Assembly (NCBI GenBank): GCA_947034885.2
Contig: OZ019759.1
Location: 10,666,501-10,730,500, forward strand
DNA length: 64,000 nt
Source: Thuidium tamariscinum
Taxonomy: Eukaryota; Streptophyta; Bryopsida; Hypnales; Thuidiaceae
Direction of reading: 5' to 3'
In this document: positions 23,601 through 35,934 of the stretch, piece by piece
How the letters are laid out: each line of letters opens with the position of its first letter
How positions within the stretch are numbered: position 1 is the stretch's first letter
Notes under the pieces: generated by a model
The model's input: only the letters and a program-made list of their open reading frames with translations
The model's database searches: none
Told to the model about the DNA's origin: nothing
Program-made: the position numbers and the translations under genes

Positions 23601-26419
23601 TTGAAGGATATGAATATTAATTTTTTGAAGACTTTTTTTCACGACCCCTTTCATGGAGTACAATATTATTTCGTTTCCCATTTTATAAGTGAAGAATCTT
23701 TCTCTATTTGAGAATAAGATTTATTGTAAGATGCCGTAAGATATTCAATTAGGTGTAATCCCATCAACAAATTGGGCCCAATATTTTCTTGGATTTAGGC
23801 TGTTTAGTGAAAGGGTTCATATTATTGAATTTCAAGGTACACCCACATTTCTAAAAATTAAACTTTGCTTCAAAGAAATAAAAGAATTCCCTTCAACTAA
23901 TTTTTAAGAAGTTCAAATACTTCATTTGGTGAAGTTATATTTAGGTAATTCTTCTCTGGATTGTATACTTGATGCTTTCGAGTTCATAGAATATTAAGGC
24001 TTAGAATACAAGATTGGATGAAAAAAATCACACAACATATAGCCATAAAACACACAAATCCAATCATAATCAAAATCCAAACATATTGATTTGAATTATG
24101 AGATATATCAATCTCATGAGTCTAATATGCAGTAGACTTCGTTGTAGAGTCCCTGTCACTAGAAGAGTCTGAAGTCTCTCTACCTTTCAATGCTCATCCA
24201 TCTATAAACTGTAAGACATTTAGAGCATATGAAGGTTTACGATGTTTGGGTTTAGAAGTGCCAAACTCCGCAAATGCTGAAGCTAGTTGCTCTACATAGA
24301 CTGGAAGATCGAATGGCTTCTCTGGGCTCAAAATGAGTCTTCGTCTCTTCTTTACTTCGTCCTACACAATCACTCCCTCACTGCTATAAATTCAATGGAA
24401 GCATTGTTAGATGTATGAAACATAACAAATATCAAGAATTTGAGAAAATTGAATTTAGGAAAAACTTACTTACTAGGTTTAGGTTGCCGAACAAATTTGC
24501 GAGGTACTATCACCACGGCCTCTTGGTCTTGTGATAATACAACTATGGGCTCTTCCAGACTTCGAACTGCGGTCACTAGAAAAGCCGACTTCTTCATTGG
24601 CAAGAAGACATGCTGGAAAATCCTCTTATCTTCCTCCAACACTACAATATGCCTCTTGGTTGCACGACAAGCAGTAATGGATGCACCTACCAGAAATCAT
24701 AATTTACATTATTTGCATAATGATTTTCTATAGAAACAATTTTAGTGTGCAAAAGTTGTAGAACAAGAATTCACCTATGGATGCAGTGCAGTCTACCACT
24801 ATGTCCCCTTCATCAGTGGTGCCCTCGATGATGAATTGAATGAAGCGCGCATCCTTCTCTTAAGCTCCTCGTCAGGCCATTCGATCCATGTCAGTCATCA
24901 ACATCGTGTCCTCCATGGTATAGTTCATCAAAAGGTCATCGCGGCGGAGGTCTACCTTTGCCTTCAGCATGGTTTGAGAGCGCTTGAATTCGAAGTTTGA
25001 TTTTCCCCTGGCTCCCAGATGCTTGACAAAAAGTGTGATGCCAAACTTCAATGTTTGCAAGCATAATCAAAACTCACATGAGATTAGGTAACAATACAAG
25101 TAACAAATTCAAATATATTAAATTTTTGTAATGAAATGATAGAGTCTTACCGTTTGGTTCAGTTGAATTGCCGATGTAAGGTGCATCCGATTCATGCCCA
25201 TCCAATATTTCTTCTTCTTGATGTTTAGGTACTCCTGAAGAAGTCTTGCAATGGTTTCCAAGGAGTCCTGGCCCCAAGAATGAAACACTACAAGGCACCC
25301 GTCGTCCTGCAAATGTTTGTGTGCAAAGTTGAAAGCTTGAAATATTGTAAAGTAGTCCTTATCTGCGTTCCAATAAGGAATGTGCTTCAACTCCCCTATC
25401 TCTGGCATCGACAAGTTCTCTTGGCAGTCAAAGATCATGAGATCAAATCTTGGCTGTCGATTGACCAACCCATCATACACCCTCGCCTTACCTACGACCA
25501 TCTACAAGAACATTTATTCAATATATGAGTATTTCCATGAACAAGTTTAGAAAATAAATTCTTGTTAGTCAAATAACAATCTACATTTGTAAGACAAAGA
25601 AGAATATTACCTTTGTAGAAAATTCATGACCTCCGTATAAGAGTTTGGTCCCCGGACTCCTTCATTGTCAACCACCTTTGAAATTGAGACATCAAGAAGC
25701 AATTCCTCTGAGGTGACATCATTGTCATCTCCAAGAGAAATGACTTGTATCCCTTGTGTTATAACCTCCTCCGTGAAGTCTGGAAGTATAGCCTTCCTCT
25801 TCAACCTACTTTGAGATGCACCTTGCATAATTTGGGAGCCCTCATCCACTGCAGACAACATTGGAATGCCACTTCCTTCTTCCTTCTTCTTTCCTTTACC
25901 TTTCTCCTTGTCCTTGTCCTTGTCCTCCTTCTCCGCCAATTTGGCCACACGCTCCGCCTCCTTCTTCTCCAAAGCGAGTTGAATTCGTTCTGCCTTCCTC
26001 TTGTCCATGGTCTCCCTCTTTGCAATAGCCCTCTTCCTCTGATTCTCACTAAGTCCTAGAAACTCGTCAACGTCCATGAAACTCGTCAACGTCTATGTTG
26101 ATGGTGCCTTGTCCTTCCAAAGAAGCCCGCAATTCTACCTCTGACGGATGCGTGTATGAGATTGGGCAGTCAATGTACCATCCAACCACCACTGAGATGT
26201 GCAGTAGTGAAGGTCTTGAACTGAGTCGGAGTATACATGCAATCTTTGGAGTTGCGGTCCAAAAAATTGTTCAAGAAGGTAGGTAGGTCCTCAGTCTTGA
26301 TTGCTTCTTTACCTTCGAGCTCATATTTGAAGTACCTGCAGTTTCAAAAGGAATCAATTAATATAAATGATAAACTTCAATCTCAACTACAAAAATGATT
26401 TGACAACCTCTTGGAGTGG

Positions 26420-26890
26420 ATTCCAATTACAAATTATTTTTTCTAAATTTGCAATTTGAGATGGAAAATTATAACTTCAAAGTGTGTAAGGGACTAGAAC
26501 TAGGGGGGTCCCTGAGCAACCTCCCTGACATAGCTCGGATCCAAGCTATGTCTCGGAGGTAGCTGAAGGACCCCCCCAGTTTTTGATATCCTACTTTAAT
26601 TTTTGATTTCCTAGAATTTTTTTTTTGTGTTCAGATGCAAGGATTGACTTTTATTTACAAATAATTCACTCTAAAATCGCAGTTTGAGATGGAAAATGAA
26701 GACTTCAAAGTTTGCAGGGGACAAGAACTGGGGGGGGAGGGGTCCCTGAGCTTTCTCCTCAACATAGCTTGGATCCGAGCTATGTCTGTAAGGTTGCTCA
26801 AGGACCCCCCTAGTTCTTGATTTACTACTTCAATTTTAGATTTTTTTGAAATTTTTTTTTTGGGTTCCAATGCAAAGATTGACTTATAAG
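26420..26890. repeat. Tandem duplication of about 235 bp, each unit with a GGATCC-centred palindrome
   Basis: The two units (about 26420-26655 and 26655-26890) share AAATTTGCAGTTTGAGATGG-like lead-ins and the same trailing T-rich sequence. Each has a palindrome of 85-100 bp with arms ending in GGGGGGTCC and GGACCCCCC and the centre GCTCGGATCCAAGC (about 26498-26583) or GCTTGGATCCGAGC (about 26722-26824). They lie in an intron of the methyltransferase-type gene. Confidence 0.75.
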
Positions 26891-29800
26891 AAGTTCAATA
26901 ACTATAATGACAAGCATGAGCTATGATTTTTAGAAACTCACAAGAAAAGAACTCTTCTTACTGCTTGCTTAGATCCTTCAAAGGTATTGAAGTTATCGCT
27001 TTTTTTGAAATAGTTAGCTCCACGAAGGTAAGCTAAAAACCCTTGATCCCAGATCTTTGTTCTCCAGCCTTTCAAATAGTCAAGGAGAGTCTCTGGTTTC
27101 AATGGAACCTTCATATCTATAGGTATATTGTCGTGCCTCACAACACCCTCAAAGTAATCCACCGCAGCATCTTCAATCTGGATCAAAGGAAAAAATATTA
27201 CAATTCACATGATGAAGAGCACTATGCCTCATGATTACAAAATTTAAATCATTATAAAACATTGAATACAAAACTTGCTAAACTTGAAAATGAACTTCTA
27301 AATAAATTACTTACCCCAGCATACCAAACACAACGATTCAGAAATGGTCCAAGTAGTGTCTCAGACACTGGCCTAGGTGGGAAACGCCTTGCATCACGTG
27401 AGGGAATTGAAGATTTCCACCACTTCAAGAATTTGATTTTGTGAACTGCCGTTGTATTGCACGTTGCAACCATTTGGAGTTTCTCGAGAGTCATATTGGA
27501 AACCTCATTTGTAGTCCAGTGCTTCTCAACTTGAAAAAAATGATGTGAGATTCACTCTTCCAATTTTCATGATATACAAACCATTTCCTTAATTTTCTGA
27601 AATATGCAAAGTCCTTACCTCTTTCAAAAAGTCGGGCTCATTAGTCAGATTAGCAACGGAGGCCAATTTCGACATCTTCACATTGAGTTTTCCAGTCCTC
27701 TCTTTTGCTGCAGATCTCATAGCGTGATCGAGTCTCTTCGTAGTTTTCTCCTCCTCTGGCATCATCTCGTTGTACTTTCATATTGCTACATCTACTGCTT
27801 GAGCAATCTCTTGCTGCACAATTGCAAGGCCAATCAATGTGAACAAAAGCTTTTAGAACAAAACTAAACATACTAAAATACATTGTATTGAAAGGAAGAA
27901 TTATCAAAATAATTTCATACTCGAAAAACAAAGGATGTGAAGACCTCTTGTGGCATAGAATACCACGTCTTCTTCAATTTCTGTGCAGTACAGCGTTTAA
28001 GCTTAGATGGCCTCAACATTTCGATGAAGCGCTCTATGGGTAAAAGCCCATACTTCTGAACCCTATAAAGGGTATGAACCAAATTGGTCTTCATATGTGA
28101 GCCCTCTGTAGACCTGAAAATCAACAAGGCTTTATAAATATATGCAGTTTATATTATATAAGTGTAGATGAAATAGTTTCAAAATTTTCTGAAAACATAA
28201 AACAAAACCTCAAAGACAAAATTCAAGTAAATAACTTACTTGTTTATGTCATGCATGACATGCATAGCAACCTTGATTTTGCCCTTCGTGTCCAACACAA
28301 TTGAGTCCACTGTATAATTCCATTTTATGTCCTTGGAGTGCATCTATGAAATATAATTCATCCATGACAGCAGGCAGTGATTCGCGTCACACACAAAGAA
28401 CTTTAAGTTCTTTAAGAACCTCAATTTGGGAACAGACTGCACGTGGGCTTCGAAGATCTCATTCTTCTCTCTCCATAAAGGACCCCATTTCTCTATCTCT
28501 TCCTCTGTGAATTTGGAGCTTTCTCTGACTTCATTTGTGGTTGTCATGTAGAAAACTACTGCTCCGTTAAGGTAGCCCTTTGCAAATTCGTGTTCAAGCA
28601 ATTCAAGATCGCAAGACAAAGTTGGTCTCACCATGGGCATTGCTACCATCCGGCATAAAGGAATCTGAAGCCGAAACAAATGATTGAGCTTCATCCTCAA
28701 GCCTGCAATAGTATTCATAGAGTCTACCTTGTGGTATTAGCGGAGCTCATCCTCCAACAAGTCTTTGTCATCTTCATCCATCAATTCCTCCACCACATCT
28801 TCTCTTGTGACACCTCTCCCCACTTCACCACCAATGGAGGGTTGAGTTGTATCATCCGTGTTTGGGGTTTCCATGATGGTTTCTTCTTAGGAAAGAACTA
28901 ATGGAGACACTTCCATTTGCAATAATAAACCATCCACAAATGTTCAACCACAAGCCCACTTCTATTATCCAGAAATCAATGCAAAAATCAAGTTCAAATC
29001 ATAGACAAACATTCAAAAGATAAAATACATAAGCAATACATAAATATTGGAAGATGTAAGCTTTATAGTGCCTTTAGAAGATAAGTTTTTTGGTCAAAGG
29101 ACCTAGTCAATCTCTACATCTTCCTCTGAGCTCAGGTGAATGAAAACTGGCACCTGCGGACCTTTAGGACCACTACAAGTACACTTATAAGTATCTTATA
29201 GTGGTGGACCATCAACATTGATGGAGACCTGAGGCTCAGAGCTGTACTCGATCTCTGAGCTCTCTGAAGACAAGCACCTAAACCCCTTCCGTCTAGCAAT
29301 CTGAGCAAGCCTCAAGGCATGTCTTTGTCTCGGTGCATTTGGGTCACTGCCACAACTTAGTATGGAACTCTGAAAAGCATCTACTACACGCTCTACAGCA
29401 TCCATGACATCTCCAAAACTTACCAAGTCTTCCACTATAGCTTGTTCCTCCGAATCACTAGAAACATGCTTTCTTGGGCTCTCAAATTCAAGTGGCTGTG
29501 AAGGTCCTGCTTTGTGAACAACTGCAACGCTTGGGGGCACTGGTGAAGCTGAAGATGCGCCTTCTCCACTTTGTCTCTGTTGATTGAATAAGACATTCAA
29601 ATTTCAAATATTCAATAAGCATTACAAGATTACATTAATAGCACTATAACTTCTTCCTTTCAATTCTAGGCATTCAAGTTAATAGATAAGACCTAATACT
29701 CATGAAAATCATTTCAAATTGAATTAAATATAATTGATTGCAAATGAATATTAATAGCTTACTCAAAACTAATGGTTTATATAACATTGTCTCATATCTA

Positions 29801-29957
29801 CCAAATTTGAGCATTTGACATTCTTTATTGAATTTCTATGATAACTCTCTCCATTGAGTTTAACACTGATCTCAAAATCAAACAAGTACAAAGACTATCA
29901 TTTTTTCAAAGAACTCATCAAGTGAACAGGGTCTGCTTCCACAACCTCAAATCTACC

Positions 29958-30100
29958 AATTTCAAATGCTAGACCGTCAGATCTTTGTTTTGGGAAGTCC
30001 TACACATTATGTCCCCATAACTATTTGATCTATTGGAAAGGGGGCCATCATCTACTGGACCCCTCAAAACAAAGATCTAACGGCCATTTTCAAACTTGAG
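29958..30100. repeat. Imperfect inverted repeat with AGATCTTTGTTTTG arms
   Basis: CCGTCAGATCTTTGTTTTGG on the left pairs with CAAAACAAAGATCTAACGG on the right around a centre near 30030. It lies in the first intron of the methyltransferase-type gene. It is related in length to, but different in sequence from, the GGATCC palindromes. Confidence 0.65.
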
Positions 30101-30403
30101 AATACTGTGAGTGCTTTCCGTACGTGATCAACTCATATTTTAAAGTAAAACCAAAATTTCAATAATTCAATATTCCAGACCAACATTCTCGCTTACAGGG
30201 AGCAACATAATCCAAAAATGAGGGCTTCCTCTTCTTCAGAAATCATACAATTCACATGAAAAGCTTTTTTGAAACTCGTTCCAATTACATATTGTTAAAA
30301 TTTACACAAAAATATTACAAAATTATGAAAATCTCCTCCGGATGGCTGTTAGCATGAGATTTTTTTTAAATCAAGAGTTCGGAAAAGCAAAAATTTTCAT
30401 TAG

Positions 30404-30501
30404 TGTCCAGAACTTTGGGGGTCCTCGCAATTCCCGTTTGATGTGGCTCGGATCCAAGCCACGTCAGACTGGAATTGTGAGGACCCCAAAGTTCTAGACA
30501 T
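30404..30501. repeat. Palindrome centred on CTCGGATCCAAG
   Basis: GTCCAGAACTTTGGGGGTCC pairs with GGACCCCAAAGTTCTAGAC. The centre is at 30452-30453. The inner arms contain the complement of ACGTGGC (GCCACGT). First intron of the methyltransferase-type gene. Confidence 0.8.
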
Positions 30502-30667
30502 TACTGGATTCAAGTTGGAAAGACTCGAGCCACAGGTCATATGCAACAATCTCTCTACTAACGCAATCCATACAGGAGTTGGATACACTCAAGAATCAGA
30601 GCTCGAGGTTGTCAAATCTCGGAAGCTCATGTGGCACAAAAATAATGAAAAACTTTGAATGCACATT

Positions 30668-30751
30668 AATTGGGGGGGTCTTTTGGATTCATATCTGACG
30701 TGGCTTGGATCCGAGCCACGTTGGACAAGAACTGCCAGGACCCCCCAAGTT
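30668..30751. repeat. Palindrome centred on CTTGGATCCGAG
   Basis: ATTGGGGGGGTC and GACGTGGCTTGG pair with CCGAGCCACGTT and GGACCCCCCAA. The centre is at 30709-30710. It contains ACGTGGC on both arms. Confidence 0.75.
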
Positions 30752-30944
30752 TCTTACTTCAAGTCGAAGAGAATGAGTTCTTCATTGAACAAAACGAAAA
30801 CATTAATAAACAATATCTAGACAAAGCTCATGTCACTCAAGAATCTGAGGTCAATTTTGTCATGGGTCCAGAAGATTCACAATGCACTATGTGAGAATCT
30901 CAACAAGGTATGGAAAAAAATTTCAAAACTCCCCAAAGAGAGAA

Positions 30945-31031
30945 GAACTGCGGAGGTCCTGCCGAATTCGGAGGATGTTTGCTTGGATCCGAGCTAACTC
31001 GGCCAAGATCGACCAGGAACCCCTTATTTTC
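30945..31031. repeat. Degenerate palindrome centred on CTTGGATCCGAG
   Basis: The outer arms are GCGGAGGTCCTG and CAGGAACCCCT; the inner arms have diverged. The centre is at 30987-30988. Confidence 0.55.
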
Positions 31032-31875
31032 TGATTTGAGATGGATTTGCAAGTTCGGCAAGGGAACACCACCTGCTGCACTGCTAACTAGCTCAACAAC
31101 CACCTCGTGAATTCACATTCACAAACAATTGGAAGTACACTCATCGAATCTCGACAAGGTGAGTATCTAAATTTTCTCAAAAAGACTCATGTGTGATGTC
31201 ATTCACTTGTGAATGGAGTTGCTGTCTTGGAGGCTCGACCCAACAAGAATCAAAATCTCCTCACGTTCACGCGGTTGCAAGTCTCCTGACTATAAAGCAA
31301 ACACAAGAAAACAAGAAGATCATGACTATGCACCTGCTGTGTCTTGCGAGGCTTGCTTCGAGGTGGAAGCGGATCTGGTGTGCCCTCCCTTGCTCGACTC
31401 TTTGTCGACCTCCTCATGATGGAATCCTACTCGCATAACACAACTTAGTATGAGATGATGGAACGAAGAATGAAAATTGATGAGAAGAGTTGAGGGCCAC
31501 AACAAGTCAGTGGCTTGAGGAATTTGCCGCGCCGCCACAACTTCCGGCTTTATCAAAATTTTCCAATTTGAGTCTGTATACCGCATTGCGTGCTCCGCCA
31601 AGCACTGGAATCCAAGTACATTCTCGATCACAGTAAAAATCTAGGTACATTCCACCCGGAGCTTGTGGGAAAGGTGGCGCGCAAGTAATTCTAGAAGTGC
31701 TTGCTTTAGACGTCGATCCTAATTCCAAATCAGGAATCAAATTATCTACTAAGTTGCGACAACCAGAAAGGCGCGTGATGCCATGGCAAGCCAGGCTAAC
31801 AAAAGAATCTGGATTTTGTATGATCCAAGCTAGTTGACGTGACCTTTTCTAGGCCAAACCAAGTTCCCGTAAGGA

Positions 31876-32106
31876 CACGTGGCTGAAAATGATTTGATTT
31901 GACACTTGAAATCTAACGTGGCGATTATAGACTTCAAGGCCTTCTCGAACACGTGGCAGAAAATGATTTGTCTTAAAACCCTGAAATCTGACGTGGCGAT
32001 TCCAGACTTCAAGGCCTCTTTGGACACGTGGCTGAAAATTATTTGTCTTGAGACGTGAAATTTGACGTGGCGATTGCAGACTTCAAGGTCTCTTCAAACA
32101 CGTGGC
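31876..32106. promoter_or_regulatory. G-box/ABRE-rich tandem repeat (74-75 bp period)
   Basis: CACGTGGC occurs at 31876, 31950, 32025 and 32099, and a second ACGTGGC about 40 bp into each unit (31916, 31991, 32065), giving seven ACGTGGC cores in 231 bp. Each unit also has TGAAAATNATTTG and CAGACTTCAAGG. CACGTGGC is the classic plant G-box/ABRE core bound by bZIP and bHLH factors. The array lies 460-690 bp upstream of the methyltransferase-type gene's start at 31417. A role as enhancer or transposase-binding array is inference. Confidence 0.6.
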
Positions 32107-32818
32107 TTTACTCTTTGAGAAAGTTTCAGACACCAAATAAAATTAATAGAACTAAATTCTAATGAGATTCTCACTATAAACAAAGAATATTGTGAATTTG
32201 AAATACAATTTCATAAATGGAATGTAGTTGATGATTTGATATGTGGCTTTCAATCCTATTTTATTTTAAAAGTCATTTTTTTCCCAAATTCTAGTATTTA
32301 CCATCTACTTGATAGCAAGTTGGAAAGAGTAAATGATTTCAAAGGCTTTCATCTATAGTTTCTTACAACAATGAGTCTAGATTTATTCTTAGCCCTAGAA
32401 TAAAACATAGTGGCTACTTCTAATAGAAAGATGCCTACTTATGAAGTGCTTCTTATCTTATAGTGATTGTTCTCATCCTCTCGTTCTGAAAAATGGCAAA
32501 TTGTCTATAGAACAAGATTGCTACTGGAAGGATCACGTCTCACTTGTCTATTGAAAGCTTTTCTATTGTAAACACTCAAGCATAACACTCATGTGCTTTG
32601 ACTATGTACGTTCTAAAGACCCTTGGACATCTCTCTCAATGCGTATACAAGTCATGGCCATGAGCATCATGGTTTTGATTATTGTACTCTATTCTTAATA
32701 CTTCAAATGGAAGAAGTATTCTAAGTACTTAAAAAATATCAAAAGCTCTACTGCCCTTTGATCAGTAGTGTATACAAAGGACTTGTCATAGTAAGAGGAG
32801 TATTTGAGAAATCTTACA

Positions 32819-33123
32819 TTTTCAGAATTCGGCGCCCCTGCATCTTGTTGCGTACTTATGTTGTCCACCACTATCTCCTCGACTCCCTCATTGTTGTTGC
32901 TCGAAACATCGTCTTCCCCGACACTACTCCCTGCTTCAAAACGCAAGGTTCGACGAAGATCTCCATGTCTTGGTTGAGTAGTCTTTGGTGCCCCTCTACT
33001 TTTTTTCATCATTCTAGCCCTCTTTAAAGCCTTCCTAGATGAGAAATAGAGTGACCTACGGTGCTTCCGTGTTCTTCCTTGTTTCAAACTAAGGAAAGAA
33101 AGTCTCCTATCTTCTACAAGCAT
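32819..33123 (-). CDS. Small ORF with basic then acidic region, possible first exon
   Basis: ATG at 33123 opens MLVEDRRLSFLSLKQGRTRK, continues through a Lys/Arg-rich stretch (RKALKRARMMKKSRG) that could be a nuclear localisation signal, then an acidic part with VGEDDVSSNNNEGVEE. A good donor site, GAAAAT|GTAAGA, follows SENV near 32819; without splicing the frame continues to 32695. It is divergent from the transposase gene 760 bp to the right. It could be a short third gene or an alternative 5' exon of the methyltransferase-type gene. No family was recognised, and no counterpart was found in element 1. Confidence 0.4.
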
Positions 33124-33485
33124 GAAGTGAGAAGCAAATACATGATAGCTATCGGTCTCTTGCGCAAGTGGTAAACAGAACTACACAACACATATGAAGA
33201 AGCTCATTGGTGCCTCCCTCTTATGGCAAAGTGGATAGTTCTAGTGAATACGCCACGTCAGGGTGAGTTTAATGGAGGAGCGTCGGAGTGTGGTGTCACA
33301 TGTGTGAAGGAACCTAGTTGTAGGGGCGTCGCCAAAATTTAATTGGAAAATGAAGTATTGGCCGTCTTGTCCTTGTGAGTTTCCTTAAATTTCCGCAGCA
33401 CTGGAATTCAAAAGTGCTTCCGCGTCAGTTGTAGAGGCTCTGTCATGTCAGTTTTTAAAGGAATAATGGTGTAGGATTCCGCCGG

Positions 33486-33496
33486 CACTATATAGT
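33486..33496 (+). promoter_or_regulatory. Possible TATA box of the transposase gene
   Basis: GCACTATATAGTCC lies about 390 bp upstream of the probable ATG at 33881 and is itself a short palindrome. Support is by position and motif only. Confidence 0.3.
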
Positions 33497-35646
33497 CCTT
33501 CACATTTGAAAATACAAATTAAAAATCAGACTATAGATGCCATTTCTAGTGTACTGGTCTTTAATTAATCACAAGTGCCTGTCCTTTTTTTATTGAATGT
33601 TTGATCTTACAGAAATGCTTATGCTAGGTAGGAACGTCTTTCTATTAGGACAGTAGATTTAATTATATATACTGTTTTGAGCTATAGCAAGAAGATGGTA
33701 ATAATTGAAGAATCTCTAGCAATTCGGCGGGCATTATTATCTAAATTTTGAATTTATACAAGAGGGAGAAAACATGGTGAAGCTCAAATGACGTGATTGT
33801 TGTATTCCTTTTTTACCTTGTGTGCTATGTAGGTTTCCTTGTCTTCTCCTTCTCTTCCAATCCCTCAATAAGATTCAACTATGGCTTCCATTTGAGTAGA
33901 TGGGCATGCTGTTCCTATCGTATTTCCGGTAGTAGACGGTGGATGTGCTAGAGTTGCTAGCCACCTTCTCTATGTCCGATTTAAGTTTGTAGAAAGCTCT
34001 ATATATGTTGAGGAAGAAAAAATGTTGGAATCAGGTGAAGTACATCAGTTTGTCCTTGTTGACATTTCTATAGAAGATGGAACACGTTGCTGGCACCTTC
34101 TTCTGGGAAACTACAGAGCATATGGGCTTCTATTGTTTGCACTGAGTGCATCTACTAAAATCCTCAGTCGCCAATCAAATAATTCCACTGTAGATATGCC
34201 TAAACCACCATATGCCGTTGCACTTAGCCCACCTCTACATACTCTGCTAATGAATGAGATGCATACAATCCTTTGTAAGGTGAAAGTAGAGAAATTAGAT
34301 ACTATCATAGAGTTGTCTTCCGATTTCGAAGGAGAGCCTGTAGATTGCAAGTCCAAGAAGCCTCATGCCTCTGTTCCCCTTGTATCATGCAAGATGGAAA
34401 GACTAGAATCATTTTTCGAAATTCCATCTAGAAGTCCCTCAACTTTGTCACTACCACTTCCACTTGTACACTCATATGTAGCAGGGAGAGAAAGCATTAT
34501 GGAATGTTTGAAGAGACTTGCTACAATGCGCCGGTCTCGCAATGAACTGTCAACAATGAATCTAGATACCTCTAAGTACCTTCAAGTTCCATACCTTCCA
34601 ACAGTATTTGACGGAGATGTCGTCTTTGAATTACCCCCATGTCGCTCATCTTCTTCCTCGACAGGTGCCCAAAACTTGGAAGGAATGGACAAGCAGTATG
34701 ACGGACATCCGTGGTGCAAGCTCATGACCACAAACATCCATTACTCTGACAACTTAAAATTCCGTAAGTCATATTGTGCTGGCCACCTCACTTGTGAAAA
34801 TCCGAATTGTAATTATTTGAAGAGAGCTTCTAAAAAAAATGAAACAGAGTGGAGTGGCTATATTGTGTTTCCTTTTAGTCCTGGAGAGTGTCCACCAATA
34901 GATTCAACTCTAGTATGCAAAGTTTGCAGAACTTCACCTTCTTATCTTAGCAAATGCAAGGCTAGCTAGGATTTACTATGCATATGCTGATAACCCAGAA
35001 CTCAATAGGGATGCAATTCACTTTAGAAAGCACGAACACCCTGTTGCTAAGGGGATGTATAGGGATTCTATGGAAAAAATTTGTGGACTCATAGCAGAGC
35101 AAGTGGCAAAGACACCCATGGCCACAAACTCTGCTATTGCTCTTTTTGCTAATAAAGAGTTCTTAACGAGCTACTTGTTCCACAATGGAGAGGGCAAGAA
35201 AAAGATGTTGAGGGAGGAAGAAATGGAGGAGTTCATGGATCACTTTCAATACCTAAGTAGTCCAAGTATTTGCAATGTTATTTCTTCTTTCCGTTCTAAC
35301 AATTGAGGAGGAGTGATCGACAACATTATGACTATGAAGAGAGAGTCCAAATTCGAATTCATACACAACAGTGTCTTCCCTGGGCAAGGGAAGGAGAAGG
35401 TATACATCTTCAAGATGCTTACTGAAGGCCCATGGAGTAGGGTGGACCTCATGAAGCGCATGCAAGAAGGAGGTGATCTTCAGAATGCTTGGTTGATGTT
35501 TGACCACATGAAGCGCGTGAAGGACTGGACCATAATGGCTTGCCACGTATATGATATTCAGTACAAAAAGGTGATGACCATTGCAATATGCGATATGCAA
35601 TCCGAACACCGAGATTCAAGTACAGTTTTGGAGAAGCTTGAATATG

Positions 35647-35934
35647 CACTATAACAAAACATGGTAAAAAAAAACCGCGCAAAAATTTTTTTGTGGTTTT
35701 TTTTTTCCATGTTTTTGTGCGCGTTTTTCTTTGCGCGTTGCGCGTAGTGAACAGCCAACTTTGGCAGCAGTTTTCCACTGCAATTTTTGGAGTTAGGAAG
35801 TGTGCCATATATCAATGGAAAGGTATTCAAAATACTACGCGCAACGCGTAAAGAAAAACGCGCACAAAAACATGGAAAAAAAAACCACAAAAAAAATTTT
35901 GCGCGGTTTTTTTCGACCATGTTTTGTTATAGTG
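35647..35934. mobile_element. CACTA-type MITE, 288 bp, in transposase coding sequence
   Basis: The left end is CACTATAACAAAACATGG and the right end is its complement CCATGTTTTGTTATAGTG. The inverted repeats extend about 100 bp each with minor differences and include CGCGCAACGCG-rich stretches. ATG occurs immediately before (35644-35646) and after (35935-35937), a 3-bp target duplication as in CACTA elements. The short loop has no coding capacity. Confidence 0.88.

Larger units (their letters stand above)
24122..31417 (-). pseudogene. ParB-like plus N6/N4 DNA methyltransferase-like gene of element 2
   Basis: At least eleven exons are readable. The first is 31417-31334 (start MRRSTKSRAREGTP, basic), and the next starts at 29576. 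A core exon (about 28905-28240) has TLSCDLELLEHEF and CDANHCLLSW; with element 1's CHGNHRLLVW the consensus CDGNHRLLxW resembles ParB/Srx motifs. The following exon, 28113-27921, has MHDINK spliced to STEGSHMKTNLVHTLYRVQK. Further exons are at about 27819-27650, 27527-27313, 27185-26945 and 26340-25607 (Lys/Glu coiled coil). The methyltransferase part is 25501-25151 (FDLMIFDCQENL in the motif IV position, then GCLVVFHSWG), 25060-24775 and 24686-24470. VDCTASI-GASITACRA plus HIVVLEED fits motif I-II after motif IV, the beta-class order. The final stop is at 24122-24124. Several in-frame stops; probably inactive. The activity and the degenerate DCQE site are inference. Confidence 0.7.
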
